Part shown: positions 24,250 to 35,202 of the stretch, one piece after another
How positions within the stretch are numbered: the first letter of the stretch is position 1
Layout of the letters: every line of letters begins with the position of its first letter
Assembly (NCBI RefSeq): GCF_032118995.1
Contig: NC_092650.1
Location: forward strand, 682,001-746,000
Reading direction: 5' to 3'
DNA length: 64,000 nucleotides
DNA from: Asterias amurensis
Taxonomy: Eukaryota; Echinodermata; Asteroidea; Forcipulatida; Asteriidae
Program-made: the position numbers and the translations under genes
Notes under the pieces: model-generated
Told to the model about the DNA's origin: nothing
What the model saw: only the letters and a program-made list of their open reading frames with translations
Database searches by the model: none

Positions 24250-26304
24250 AACAAATACGAGTTTCATTTCAAAAGAAGCGAACCTCACAGGAGAAATGGG
24301 AATTCACAATCTGAGAAACATTATACTAACAGTAACGCTTGTGGAATCAAATTAAAATTTTGGGGCAGAACAACTAAACTTTTTTTTTATTTTGTATACA
24401 TATAACCACATTTAATTGGAATAAAAAAAATTCTCAAATTGCTTTATACTATCGAAAGCTGCTGTATGCTTGTAATCGAAAATTTTTATTGCCAATAATT
24501 ATATGAGTTATACCCAAAGTATATCTGTTTGGTTGCCTCGCCTTTATTCCTTCAATCAATAGTGTTTGGTGACAATATTTACCTGTCGTTTATTTCTGTC
24601 AATATGCAAATTTATATATCTAGTCTTTGAGTATTGTGTGAAAATCACATTGTATTTCATGTCATACCTTGTTCCTCAAGGCATCTCCATGTTGGGTGTG
24701 TTTAAGATGATCTTTAAGAAGAAGAAGAAGATGAACAAAACAGCGAAGTAATAAAAAAAAAATGGCAACGTTTATATTTGTATAGTTTATTTTATGTTTA
24801 GATGTAAAACCAATGTTTCCGAAAATCTACTCTGCGGCGGTATTAGAGAAGTCTGCCGATTTCCAAAAAAGAATTACTCTGCGGTAGTAGAGTATACAGC
24901 AAGAACACTCGAACATAATAATTAAATGGGATTTGAGACATTGCATGGTGAGGGTACCAATATGTATTTGGTTTTGCGGTAACACCGTGTTTCTTAGAGA
25001 ACTGTCCTACTTTATACCGCCGAGTAGATTTTGGGAAATCGGGAGACTTCTCAGTGAAGCTTCTCAGTGATAATATATACGGAAAAACAATGGTTTTTTT
25101 TTTACTGTGAGACAACATTTTCTGCATTTCATAACAAAAATGGGGGTTAAAGAACAACCACCAGACGTAGTTAATATCGCATTTGATTTTTGTAACTGTT
25201 AGGGTCGTCTTTTTCTACTACTTGTTACAGTGGTAAGTCAATTTGTATCCTAGCGATGACCTGTATATATTATTGATCAGATCATTGTACTCGACTATCG
25301 ACCGATTGTGCCCACTCTCCTTGCAAGACGTTCCCTTTGTGTGCCGAATATCTTTTGAAGCACGGCCAGAACTATTCAATTGTTTGCCGATGCGCTTCGA
25401 TCTCCTTGGACAATCCGTAAAACTGTCGTAAAGATGCGTGTAGACAGGCGGTTGCTATTGTTAAACCGGTTGTAGCGATAAGTGTACTCTATGGTGTTAG
25501 GTGTCCACACCAGCAGTAGACAACATGCTAAGAATACTTCAGACGGATCTTGTGTACAAATCTTGTTACTTGAAGGACTTGAGAATCTTGTAGACGTTTC
25601 CACTTGGAAGAAACTTGGCTATAATATTATTGGAATATGCAGAAACAGTTCGACTTCTGTATATCACATAATACGATAATGTTCTTATGCTGTGAAGCCA
25701 TGGATGATTGAAATTTAGGAATTTTATCTTGACCTTTTTTTGGTTACCATGGAAGTAGATCTTATCCTCATCGTGTTGTTTGAGTAGGAAGAGCTTTTTC
25801 GACGATATTCAGTTGAGACCTAAAGAAGCAAATTGGTAAGCCTTAAATGAAATAGTTCATTTTAACAAGTAATGGTTTGCAATCAAAGATAATCCTGGTT
25901 ACCTGTCAATAGTATCAATTATTTCATTGAGAGTTCGTTTTATGAGCATTATTAGTAATTCATGTTTCTTTTGCAAAGTGTCATCGATTACATTCCTCTG
26001 TTTGGAGTTGTAGCAACTTTTCACGAATCTCCATTTTCATTCCGTGGTGTTGTTAATAAATCAGGCCATCCCAACTATTTTCTGCATTTTTACCATGGGT
26101 CCTTTTGGTTGGTAAGTTGTTTGCAACAGCTGTTTCTATTTGCTCGTTATAAATAGATGTTTAATATTATTTCACTTTAGGTTCAGGAACTATAGCCAAG
26201 GTATCTGGACTTGTATTCTGAAGGAATGGTACACAACATTTGAAGAGTTTTTGGCGCACACTTTCTAGTCAAAATGCACGCTTCCCTCACCGTCGGCAAG
26301 CACG
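24250..26304. other. Intergenic stretch between RBCK1 and the unrecognised membrane-protein gene
   Basis: No supportable exon. It holds a degraded inverted repeat at about 24815-25065 (AAAATCTACTCTGCGGCGGT against ACCGCCGAGTAGATTTT) and a copy of the CCTTTTGGTTGGTAAG repeat at 26085-26150. Related sequences of that repeat lie at 17740-17820 and 60620-60690. The promoter of the downstream gene probably lies in the right half but shows no clear core element. Confidence 0.4.
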
Positions 26305-29300
26305 ATGCCATGGGGCACTGAAGTCAGCAAACCATTGGATTTACCACCGAGCCGACCAAGGCTCCTTCGGCGGAGGTCCTCTTGGCGAAGACGGGGTTTG
26401 GACGGCACTCTTAGCACGGGTGAAATCGTGGTCGAGACCCATGGAAGGGTACGACTTCATGCACTCCGACTTTCGGACTTCGTAGTTGCAGTTTTATGTC
26501 TCTGGACTTTTGTTGCTGGTCTCACTCAAGCTGGTAAGTTGGATCAATTTTAGGAAATCTTTCTGTAGTCTGCCACCAATTTTTCACTCATTTTTACATT
26601 AGTGAATTTTTCATTTGATAAAACATTATTTCATTACAATTTCACAGTGAAATGAAGTGGTGGCTGCAGGATATGGAACCTTTTCCAAAAGTTATAACCC
26701 ATTTCGTCTGAGAATACCATTTATGACAGTAAAATTTCTAGGCCTACCAATTCTGTTAACAATTATTATGGACCCATTTTAACTTGTGACTTTGTTTAAC
26801 TTGTTACAAGAAAGGGTACTATTCTTTTGGTAATTACTCAACAATGTATCGTTGCTGATAAGAAGCATTATTATTCATCATGTTTTGAGAAAACTCTTCC
26901 CTTCAAATGAATGTGGTTTTATAGAGAGAGAGGAATTCAAAAATATTCCAACCTGAGAAACGTTTCTTTATTAACGTTTCTCAGATTGTGTATTCCAATT
27001 AGCGGATTATTCTTCCAGATTTCCGGCAATATCTAAAAGATGTTACCACCTTATGAAATGAAATGTCCACATTGGCTCAGTTTTATTGTATGGATTTCTA
27101 TATTTATTGGATTAAATCAACCAACGGCTCCAAAAAAAACCAAATGTATACTTTGCAGTTAGGCACACTCAAAGCGTACTCAGATATCAAATTCATTTGA
27201 TTGATTAATGGTTTACCGAAAACATGACTGGAAGTTAAAAACTGAATTGACCATGTGCCCAAGAATTAGTTAATCCCTAAAAACAACAAAATAAAGCATA
27301 TAAGAGCATTAAGGAAAGTAAAAAAAATTAAGACTCAAATGACAATAATTCAACACGGCATAAGAGAATTAATAACGAATTGTTTGAAATTTTACAATTT
27401 GTTGGAGGGCGCTTTTTGGTATATAAAATATTCAACTTTCTTCATCCGTCTCCTTTTCATGATAAGATTGTTTTCGATACCTCCATGCCACATACCTCTA
27501 ACATAATTGCATCATTGCTTATAGGGCTAACCTTCAATCTTGTTCAAACAATTTGCTTGTTTGTTGTGGTGTTTGATTGTTGTTTGTTTAGACGATCTTC
27601 CCGTCAAGGGAATCCAGTAAAGTCCCACAGGGAATAAGACAATAATTCAAAGTTTGTATAAAATAATTAATTACGAATTATTTAAAAAGTTAACTATTTG
27701 TGGGAGGGCGTTTTTTTGTATTAAAAGAAAGGAATTCAGCAATCTTCATCCGTTTCTTTTTTCCCCATAACATAACAAGCATTCTACCTAGAAGAATAAC
27801 AAATATCGAGAAACAAAACTAAGTTGTCAGTAGGAATTGTTTCCCGATTGAATAAAAATGCGTTTTTTACGGTTTTGTTCCATAACAGTTTTTACTTTCA
27901 CAGTTAGACAGTTTGTTTGAATGTAGACCTGCTGCCTGCAACATACTTTCGAAATTAATCTCTTTCACTTATTATGCCCTGTATACAGCTGGTTCTTACA
28001 CTTTTGAATATTTTGAAAAGATTTCCATAATCTTGTCTAGAACTCCAGATCTCTAAGTTTGTTTTTCGCAGCATGCTGCCATGGCTTGTTCCTGGGTGTA
28101 TCTAGATCTTAAGCTTAGCAACGGATAATCCCTTCCACACAAACGTTTCCACTGCTCACAAAACCGACAACTTTCCCCTTACCGGTGTTATTGAAACTAA
28201 AGTAGCATAGTTATGATTAAACATTCTGTAGACATCAATTTGGGAGACTTCTGTGAAATGCTCGACTTCATGCCCTACTCTTTTAGAAAAGAAAACAAAA
28301 ATGTTGAGATTTAAATGATAAAGTCTTCTCGCTAACTAATGTCCTTCCCAGTGGTTTACGATGGGTTTACCTCTGATTTAATCCAAAGCCTACACGGTCT
28401 CGAAGCCTTATAAATCCACTGGTCCAAAAAAGGATGTCCCAAAACCAGCAGGGCGCCCAAACGGTCACTAGTTTTAGATCAGCACTTAACAGAGTAAAGA
28501 TCTTTTGTTTGAAAATGTTGAAAAAACATCTCTTTGGCCAAACGAGGTACTGGGGGTATTGCCGGCTGTATATAGGCTAAGGCTGAGGACTGGGCATTTG
28601 TTCTAAATGAGCAACCAGAAGGTCGCCTTCAGGAGCACCATTGCCGGGTCATTGCAACAAACAAATGTTGTTCCCGACTTTTGCCTACAGTCTTACCAAA
28701 ACGACGATTTTCCTACCCCCTTTTGGGTGTTCGGGGGGGGGGGCGGTAAAAAAGACGGCTTTGCAAAGACTGACCCATCATTATTATGTTTTTTTTTTTT
28801 TTTTTTTGTGCTTTTTTGTTTCTAGTTTGTATATGTTTGTCAGTTTTTCTTTTATTAATTAAATTATTACCTGTCTCTGCACTGTATATTGTTCCCGTCT
28901 ATCTTATTAAAGTTCTCCCTTTCTATTTTACAAGTTTATCTTGGTTTTTTTTGTAAGACGAACATTGGAAAACAATGTTTATATTTTGTTTAACGTGATG
29001 TCTATAATAAATTGCATTGAATTGAATGTTTCTTTTAATTGGCAGAATCTGTAACTAATGCGAGTTGGGCATCAATGGCAAACTCAACTTCTGCCTCCCC
29101 AACAGTCGGCCCAGAATCCGGCCAGGACCAACCTGCAAACAGACCCATGGAGAGTAGCCTGAACAAAGTCTTCTATAGCATGCTGTTATTCGTTCTCGTC
29201 CCAATAACCGCGTACCTAACAGCCACTCTGATCAAAATCATCTGCCCTGTCGAGAAGACCCCTGGTAGCTTCTGCTGCCCCAAGTATCAGATTGGTGACT

Positions 29301-30685
29301 CAGGAGAAGAGGCTACCCAGAATGCTGATGTAGAGAAAGCTGGTAGAGATGAGAAGCTAGTGAAGAACGCCCTCTTGCTTCTCTTTACGATCGATGTGAA
29401 TGAAGAGAAGGAAGAGGAAGAGGAACTTAAAGAGATTGAGCAGGCGATGAAGAGATTGAAGGAGAGGAGATTAAGAAAGATGCGGAATATGATGAGACAA
29501 CAGCGCTTCCGTATCGGTGCTGGTGTTGAAGATCAAGTAATCGCGGCGTTCACCCCTTCCGGAAAAGAACAGCCTACAGCCCAAGATGGTTCATCAGAGA
29601 GCATAAATGTTACTGAGGAAGATTGCATGCACACTGACTCCAACCCGGTTGAAAATAACGAATCCACTCACACTACCCCTAACCAAGAAGAACGCGAAGA
29701 AACTACACAAATGCACACGGACCCAATTGCGAATAACCCAAATGGCGGTGTGAGCGTCAAGGAAAATAAACCCGCATGTAATACACCGATTGAAAATGTT
29801 CCCACCCCAAAACAGACAGTTGATGGCAGTGGTCCAGCCTCAAAGACTGAACCATTTGAAAATGGTGGCCCAAGTTGCGCAGTAGCTAACCCCCCAGACT
29901 CTATTTCAAAAGTATCAACAGAACCTAGTTCTGTGTCAAACTCGACTGAGGAACCTGTTGAAACGTCGGCCTCAAGAAACACCACAAATTCTTCGGGTTG
30001 CCCAGTGGAAATAGCAGAAGTTAAAAAACCAACAAGAAATTCCTCAACAGTTTCTTCATCGACCGTGACATTAATACAAATCCATAGTGAACGCAATGAT
30101 AGCACACCAACAAACAAACCACCGATGGAGAAAAGTGAACCAAAAGAAGTTGTCTTAAAAGACAAAGCTAAACAAACTGCATCATTGCCAGTCACAGATG
30201 AAACAATACCAAAACAGAAAGATGAGAACACCAAGCACATTAACAAATCATCTCCGGCAAAGAGCAACGAACCACTTAACAAAAACCATCAAGGTTCTTC
30301 AAAGAATCGCGCACATGAAATGTTACCAGAAAACAAAGCTACCGCAGAAACTCAAGCTACCACAAAATCCAAAGCTACCAAGAAAACTGGTTACAAAGAG
30401 ACCTATCAAGAGCGCGAGTCAACGCCTGCGAGTCCAACGAAGCAGACAGTTGTTGCTGATATTTCAAAAACGGACCACGTGCAAACAACGACAAAGTTGG
30501 AGAGGGTAAACATTGACTCTGATGTCTTGTCTTTACGAAGTTTCCAGTCCAACACCTGTTCAAACTCCAGTGATAGAGTCCCTCGTGGTAAACGGAAGGA
30601 AGAAGCGTCTGCTGAGACCGAAAAAGGTCGTCAGAACACGGTACCACTCAAGGCCATTCTTGTCCAAACTGTAGACATCGATTGA
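26305..30685 (+). CDS. Predicted single-pass membrane protein, long disordered tail (unrecognised)
   Basis: Two exons are proposed: 26305-26533 (phase 1, donor GCTG|GTAAGT) and 29046-30685 (acceptor TCTTTTAATTGGCAG), giving 622 aa. Exon 1 ends in a hydrophobic stretch FVVAVLCLWTFVAGLTQA with a good signal-peptidase site (TQA|ES), after an unusually long basic N-region of about 57 residues. Next come a short Ser/Thr-rich ectodomain with N-glycosylation sequons (NAS, NST) and a transmembrane segment FYSMLLFVLVPITAYLTATL. A Cys-containing juxtamembrane stretch (IICPVEK, GSFCCPKY) follows. An acidic-then-basic helix (about 190-225, EEEEELKEIEQAMKRLKERR) precedes about 390 residues of Ser/Thr/Lys-rich low-complexity tail ending AILVQTVDID. 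No family is recognised. Exon 2 is firm as an open frame; exon 1 rests on phase and the signal-like sequence. AATAAA lies at 30836. Confidence 0.6.
26534..29045 (+). other. Intron of the unrecognised membrane-protein gene
   Basis: 2.5 kb of AT-rich DNA with no supportable exon. It includes a short hairpin AGAAACGTTTCTTTATTAACG / AACGTTTCTC near 26955-26990 and a run of about 10 G at 28734-28743. A T-rich tract at 28790-28808 precedes the acceptor of the next exon. Confidence 0.35.
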
Positions 30686-30703
30686 CTGAAGTATAAGAAC
30701 AGG

Positions 30704-30896
30704 AACCAATTTCATAGAGATGCTCAAGCGGAAAATATTGCTTAACAAATTTCTGCTAAGCCGTCATGAGCAGGATAGGCTACCAGTCACATATTGTACA
30801 TGTGACATTGTAGTTTAGCTGGTAATTCTGCTAAGAATAAATTGGTTGTGCTTAGCTGCTTTTTGTGCTTAAGCTGCTCCATGGAATTGGGCCCTG
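30704..30896. mobile_element. Fold-back element in the 3' UTR (AATTTCATAGAG family)
   Basis: AACCAATTTCATAGAGATGC at the left is inverted as GCTCCATGGAATTGGGCCC at the right. It starts 19 bases after the stop codon at 30685, and its AATAAA at 30836 could supply the gene's poly(A) signal. Confidence 0.65.
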
Positions 30897-31825
30897 ATAA
30901 TAGGGGAATGCTAGCCCCTTTTTGAAAATACACCGTCAGTCATGCTGCCACCATCATGGTCCTGTTCCCTTTATCCAGTAACAATAATGAATGTTATTAT
31001 TCATTGTTCAAGAAAGGAACTCCTCGGTTTGATTGGTTTGATTACATTGATTTGATCGTTAGAAAATCAAGATGGCCGCACCATGATAAACGTAAAAGTT
31101 GCCTTATTGTGTGGAAACTGCTTGGTTAAAAACAAAGGAGTAAACTTATCTTTTTAGGTCAAAAGTGAGAGTATTGTTTTGGGAATGGTTGTTATTTTTT
31201 CTTTTCTGGCTAAACATGATGTTAGTTTTGGTGGGTCTTTTTCGTGAAATTTGTAAATGTTGGTACAGACTTGATCAGTTTCTACATCAGTGAGAATGAA
31301 CATGTACATAGCTAAAGACAACATAGAGAGAATATATTTTATCTGTACAGTTTAGTTTATACATTGATTCTTGACGATTCCTTTTTTTTAAGGGAAAAAC
31401 AAACTACAAACGGTCCTTTTTATTGTTAACAAATTCACATTTTGTATTTTCTCTCATCATATTTTCAATATTCATTCTGTATTGCCTTTGCATTGTATCA
31501 GATCTCACTTTAGTAATGCTTCATTTTAGTTTACCTGCCCTTTAAGGAGTTAGGATAGGCCTCTCTTTTCTATTATACAATGTTGCCATGTAATGTTCGG
31601 TAGCTTCACCCATGTTTCCACCTTCACCATGCAAAGTTTAAAATTCTACTTATAATTTTGATTGTAAACTCCTAAGTATCTTTCTTGGGTTAGAAAAATA
31701 TAATTTTTGTGACACATGATTTTGATCAAATTTAGGTAAAGAAAATCACCCCTAGCATTTTCAAAAACAAGGGGGTAAATGCTGGACTTTATACATGTAT
31801 ACCCATTGTGCTTTCTTTAATTTTT

Positions 31826-34731
31826 GCCTTAATTTGATCAAAATGCTGGACTTACCCCTTGTTGTTTTTTTCAATTTTTAGCCTAAATTTGATCAAAATG
31901 CTGGACTTACCCCTTGTGATTTTTTTTAATTTGTAACCTAAATTTGATTCAAATGCTGGACTTACCCCTTGTGATTTTTTCAATTTTTAGCCTAAATTTG
32001 ATCAAAATGCTGGACTTACCCCTTGTGATTTTTTTAAATTTGTAACCTAAATTTGATCAAAATGCTGGACTTACCCCTTGTGATTTTTTCAATTTTTTAG
32101 CCTAAATTTGATCAAAATGCTGGACTTACCCCTTGTGATTTTTTCAATTTTTTAGCCTAAATTTGATCAAAATGCTGGACTTACCCCTTGTGATTTTTTC
32201 AATTTTTTAGCCTAAATTTGATCAAAATGCTGGACTAACCCCTTGTGATTTTTTCAAAATTTTTGCCTAAATTTGATCAAAATGCTGGACTTACCCCTTG
32301 TGATTTTTTCAAAATTTTTGCCTAAATTGGATCAAAATGCTGGACTTACCCATTGTGATTTTTTTCAATTTTTTAGCCTAAATTTGATCAAAATGCTGGA
32401 CTTACCCCTTGTGATTTTTTCAATTTTTTAGCCTAAATTTGATCAAAATGCTGGACTAACCCCTTGTGATTTTTTCAAAATTTTTGCCTAAATTTGATCA
32501 AAATGCTGGACTTACCCCTTGTGATTTTTTCAAAATTTTTGCCTAAATTGGATCAAAATGCTGGACTTACCCATTGTGATTTTTTTCAATTTTTTAGCCT
32601 AAATTTGATCAAATAGCTGGACTAACCCCCTGTGATTTTTTCAAAATTTTTGCCTAAATTCGATCAAAATGCTGGACTTACCCCTTGTGATTTTTTCAAT
32701 TTTTTAGCCTAAATTTGATCAAAATGCTGGACTAACCCCTTGTGATTTTTTCAATTTTTTAGCCTAAATTTGATCAAAATGCTGGACTAACCCCTTGTGT
32801 TTTTTCAAAATTGTTGCCTAAATTTGATTCCAATGCTGGACTTACCCCTTGTGATTGTTTTCAATTTTTAGCCTAAATTTGATCAAAATGCTGGACTTAC
32901 CCCTTGTGATTTTTTCAATTTTTAGCCTAAATTTGATCAAAATGCTGGACTTACCCCTTGTGTTTTTTTTTCAAATTTTTAGCCTAAATTTGATCAAAAT
33001 GCTGGACTTACCCCTTGTGATTTTTTCCAATTTTTAGCCTAAATTTGATAAAAATGCTGGACTTACCCCTTGTGATTTTTTCAATTTTTAGCCCAAATTT
33101 GATAAAAATGCTGGACTTACCCCTTGTGATTTGTTCAATTTTTAGCCTAAATTAGATCAAAATGCTGGACTTACCCCTTGTGTTTTTTTTTCAATTTTTA
33201 GCCTACATTTGATCAAAATGCTGGACTTACCCCTTGTGTTTTTTTTTCAATTTTTATCATAAATTTGATAAAAATACTGGACTTACCCCTTGTGATTTTT
33301 TTCAATTTTTAACCTAAATTTTATTCAAATGCTGGACTTACCCCTTGTGATTTTTTTCAATTTTTAGCCTAAATTTGATAAAAATACTGGACTTACCCCA
33401 TGTGCTTTTTTTCAATTTTTAGCCTTTATTTGATCAAATTGCTGGACTTACCCCTTGTGATTTTTTTAAATTTTTAGTCTAAGATTGATCAAAATGGTGG
33501 ACTTACCCCTTGTGTTTTTTTTTTCAATTTTTAGCCTAAATTTGATCAAAATGCTGGACTTACCCCTTGTGATTTTTTCAATTTTTTAGCCTAAATTTGA
33601 TCAAAATGCTGGACTAACCCCTTGTGATTTTTTTCAAAATTTTTGCCTAAATTTGATTCAAATGCTGGACTTACCCCTTGTGATTGTTTTCAATTTTTAG
33701 CCTAAATTTGATCAAAATGCTGGACTTACCCCTTGTGATTGTTTTCAATTTTTAGCCTAAATTTGATCAAAATGCTGGACTTACCCCTTGTGTTTTTCTT
33801 TTCATTTTTTTGCCTAAATTTGATCAAAATGCTGGACTTACCCCTTGTGATTTTTTCCAATTTTTAGCCTTAATATGATCAAAATGCTGGACTTACCCCT
33901 TGTGATTTTTTTTCAAATTTTTAGCCTAAATTTGATCAAAATGCTGGACTTACCCCTTGTGATTTTTTCCAATTTTTAGCCTTAATTTGATCAAAATGCT
34001 GGACTTACCCCTTGTGATTTTTTTCAATTTTTAGCCTAAATTTGATAAAAATGCTGGACTTACCCCTTGTGATTTTTTCAATTTTTAGCCCAAATTTGAT
34101 AAAAATGCTGGACTTACCCCTTGTGATTTTTTCAATTTTTAGCCTAAATTTGATCAAAATGCTGGACTTACCCCTTGTGTTTTTTTTTCAATTTTTAGCC
34201 TAAATTTGATCAAAATGCTGGACTTACCCCTTGTGTTTTTTTTTTCAATTTTTATCATAAATTTGATAAAAATACTGGACTTACCCCTTGTGATTTTTTT
34301 CAATTTTTAACCTAAATTTTATTCAAATGCTGGACTTACCCCTTGTGATTTTTTTCAATTTTTAGCCTAAATTTGATAAAAATACTGGACTTACCCCTTG
34401 TGCTTTTTTTCAATTTTTAGCCTTTATTTGATCAAATTGCTGGACTTACCCCTTGTGATTTTTTTAAATTTTTAGTCTAAGATGGATCAAAATGCTGGAC
34501 TAACCCCTTGTGGGTTTTTTCAATTTTTAGCCTAAATTTGATCAAAATGCTGGACTTACCCCTTGTGTTTTTTTAATTGTTTAGCCTAAATTTGATCAAA
34601 ATGCAGGACTTACCCCTTGTGTTTATTTCAATTTTAAGCCTAAATTTGATCAATATGCTGGACTTACCCCTTGTTTTTTTTTCAATTTTTAGCCTAAATT
34701 TGATAAAAATGCTGGACTTACCCCTTGTGAT
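31826..34731. repeat. ~53-bp minisatellite array between convergent genes
   Basis: About 54 units of 50-56 bp fill 2.9 kb. The consensus joins GATCAAAATGCTGGACTTAC, CCCTTGTGATTTTTTCAATT and TTTAGCCTAAATTT. Length varies in the T run and in CAATTTTTAG versus CAAAATTTTTG. A degenerate half unit starts near 31715. Variant blocks recur in order at fixed distances, so the array has higher-order structure. It lies between the 3' ends of the 26305-30685 gene (+) and MTBP (-). Confidence 0.97.
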
Positions 34732-35202
34732 TTCCCCCCCCCCCGATTATATAGGGTTTTATAGTTGAGCTTGTCGACTTATAAATAAAATATCTGAAAC
34801 ACATTAAAGTTTGTTCTAAATTTATTACAACATATATCATCTAACTCTCAATAATAATTTACAACAAGTAGGAAAACTGTACAAGTGTACACAAATGTAC
34901 AACCCTATCACCAAATTTACTAAAATTGCATTACTACCCAATGGTCCAGTGCTGTAACTAAATGGGGGGGGGACCCCAGATGATGTCAGTGCCCCCCCCC
35001 CCCCATTTGAAGTCTGAACCTTTGATAGAAATTACTAAAATGTAAAGTTTTTAACAGTAAAACTGCATGAAATACCCACAAGTTCCCAACATGTTTTTAC
35101 TTGAAGTGCAGTAGGGTTACTGAGGGGTCACTTTCCAGTGCACCGTGGGTTAAATTGGTTGATTTCAAGGGCCCATTCTCAAGCTCCTCGCTCTACCTCT
35201 AG
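34732..35202. other. Short intergenic stretch after the minisatellite
   Basis: It contains runs of C and G (34733-34744, 34963-34971, 34994-35004), an AATAAA on the plus strand at 34784 and TTTATT at 34821-34826, an AATAAA on the minus strand that could end MTBP transcripts. Nothing coding is seen. Confidence 0.4.

Noticed and set aside
29668-30282. 204-codon minus-strand ORF
   Set aside because: It lies inside the 548-codon plus-strand exon and reads as its antisense shadow, with no supporting splice or start context.
32855-33037. ORFs with SLNLIKMLDLPLV repeats
   Set aside because: Frame accidents inside the 53-bp minisatellite.
31826-34731. Repeat array as a CRISPR
   Set aside because: Units are contiguous with no unique spacers, in eukaryotic intergenic DNA; it is a minisatellite.
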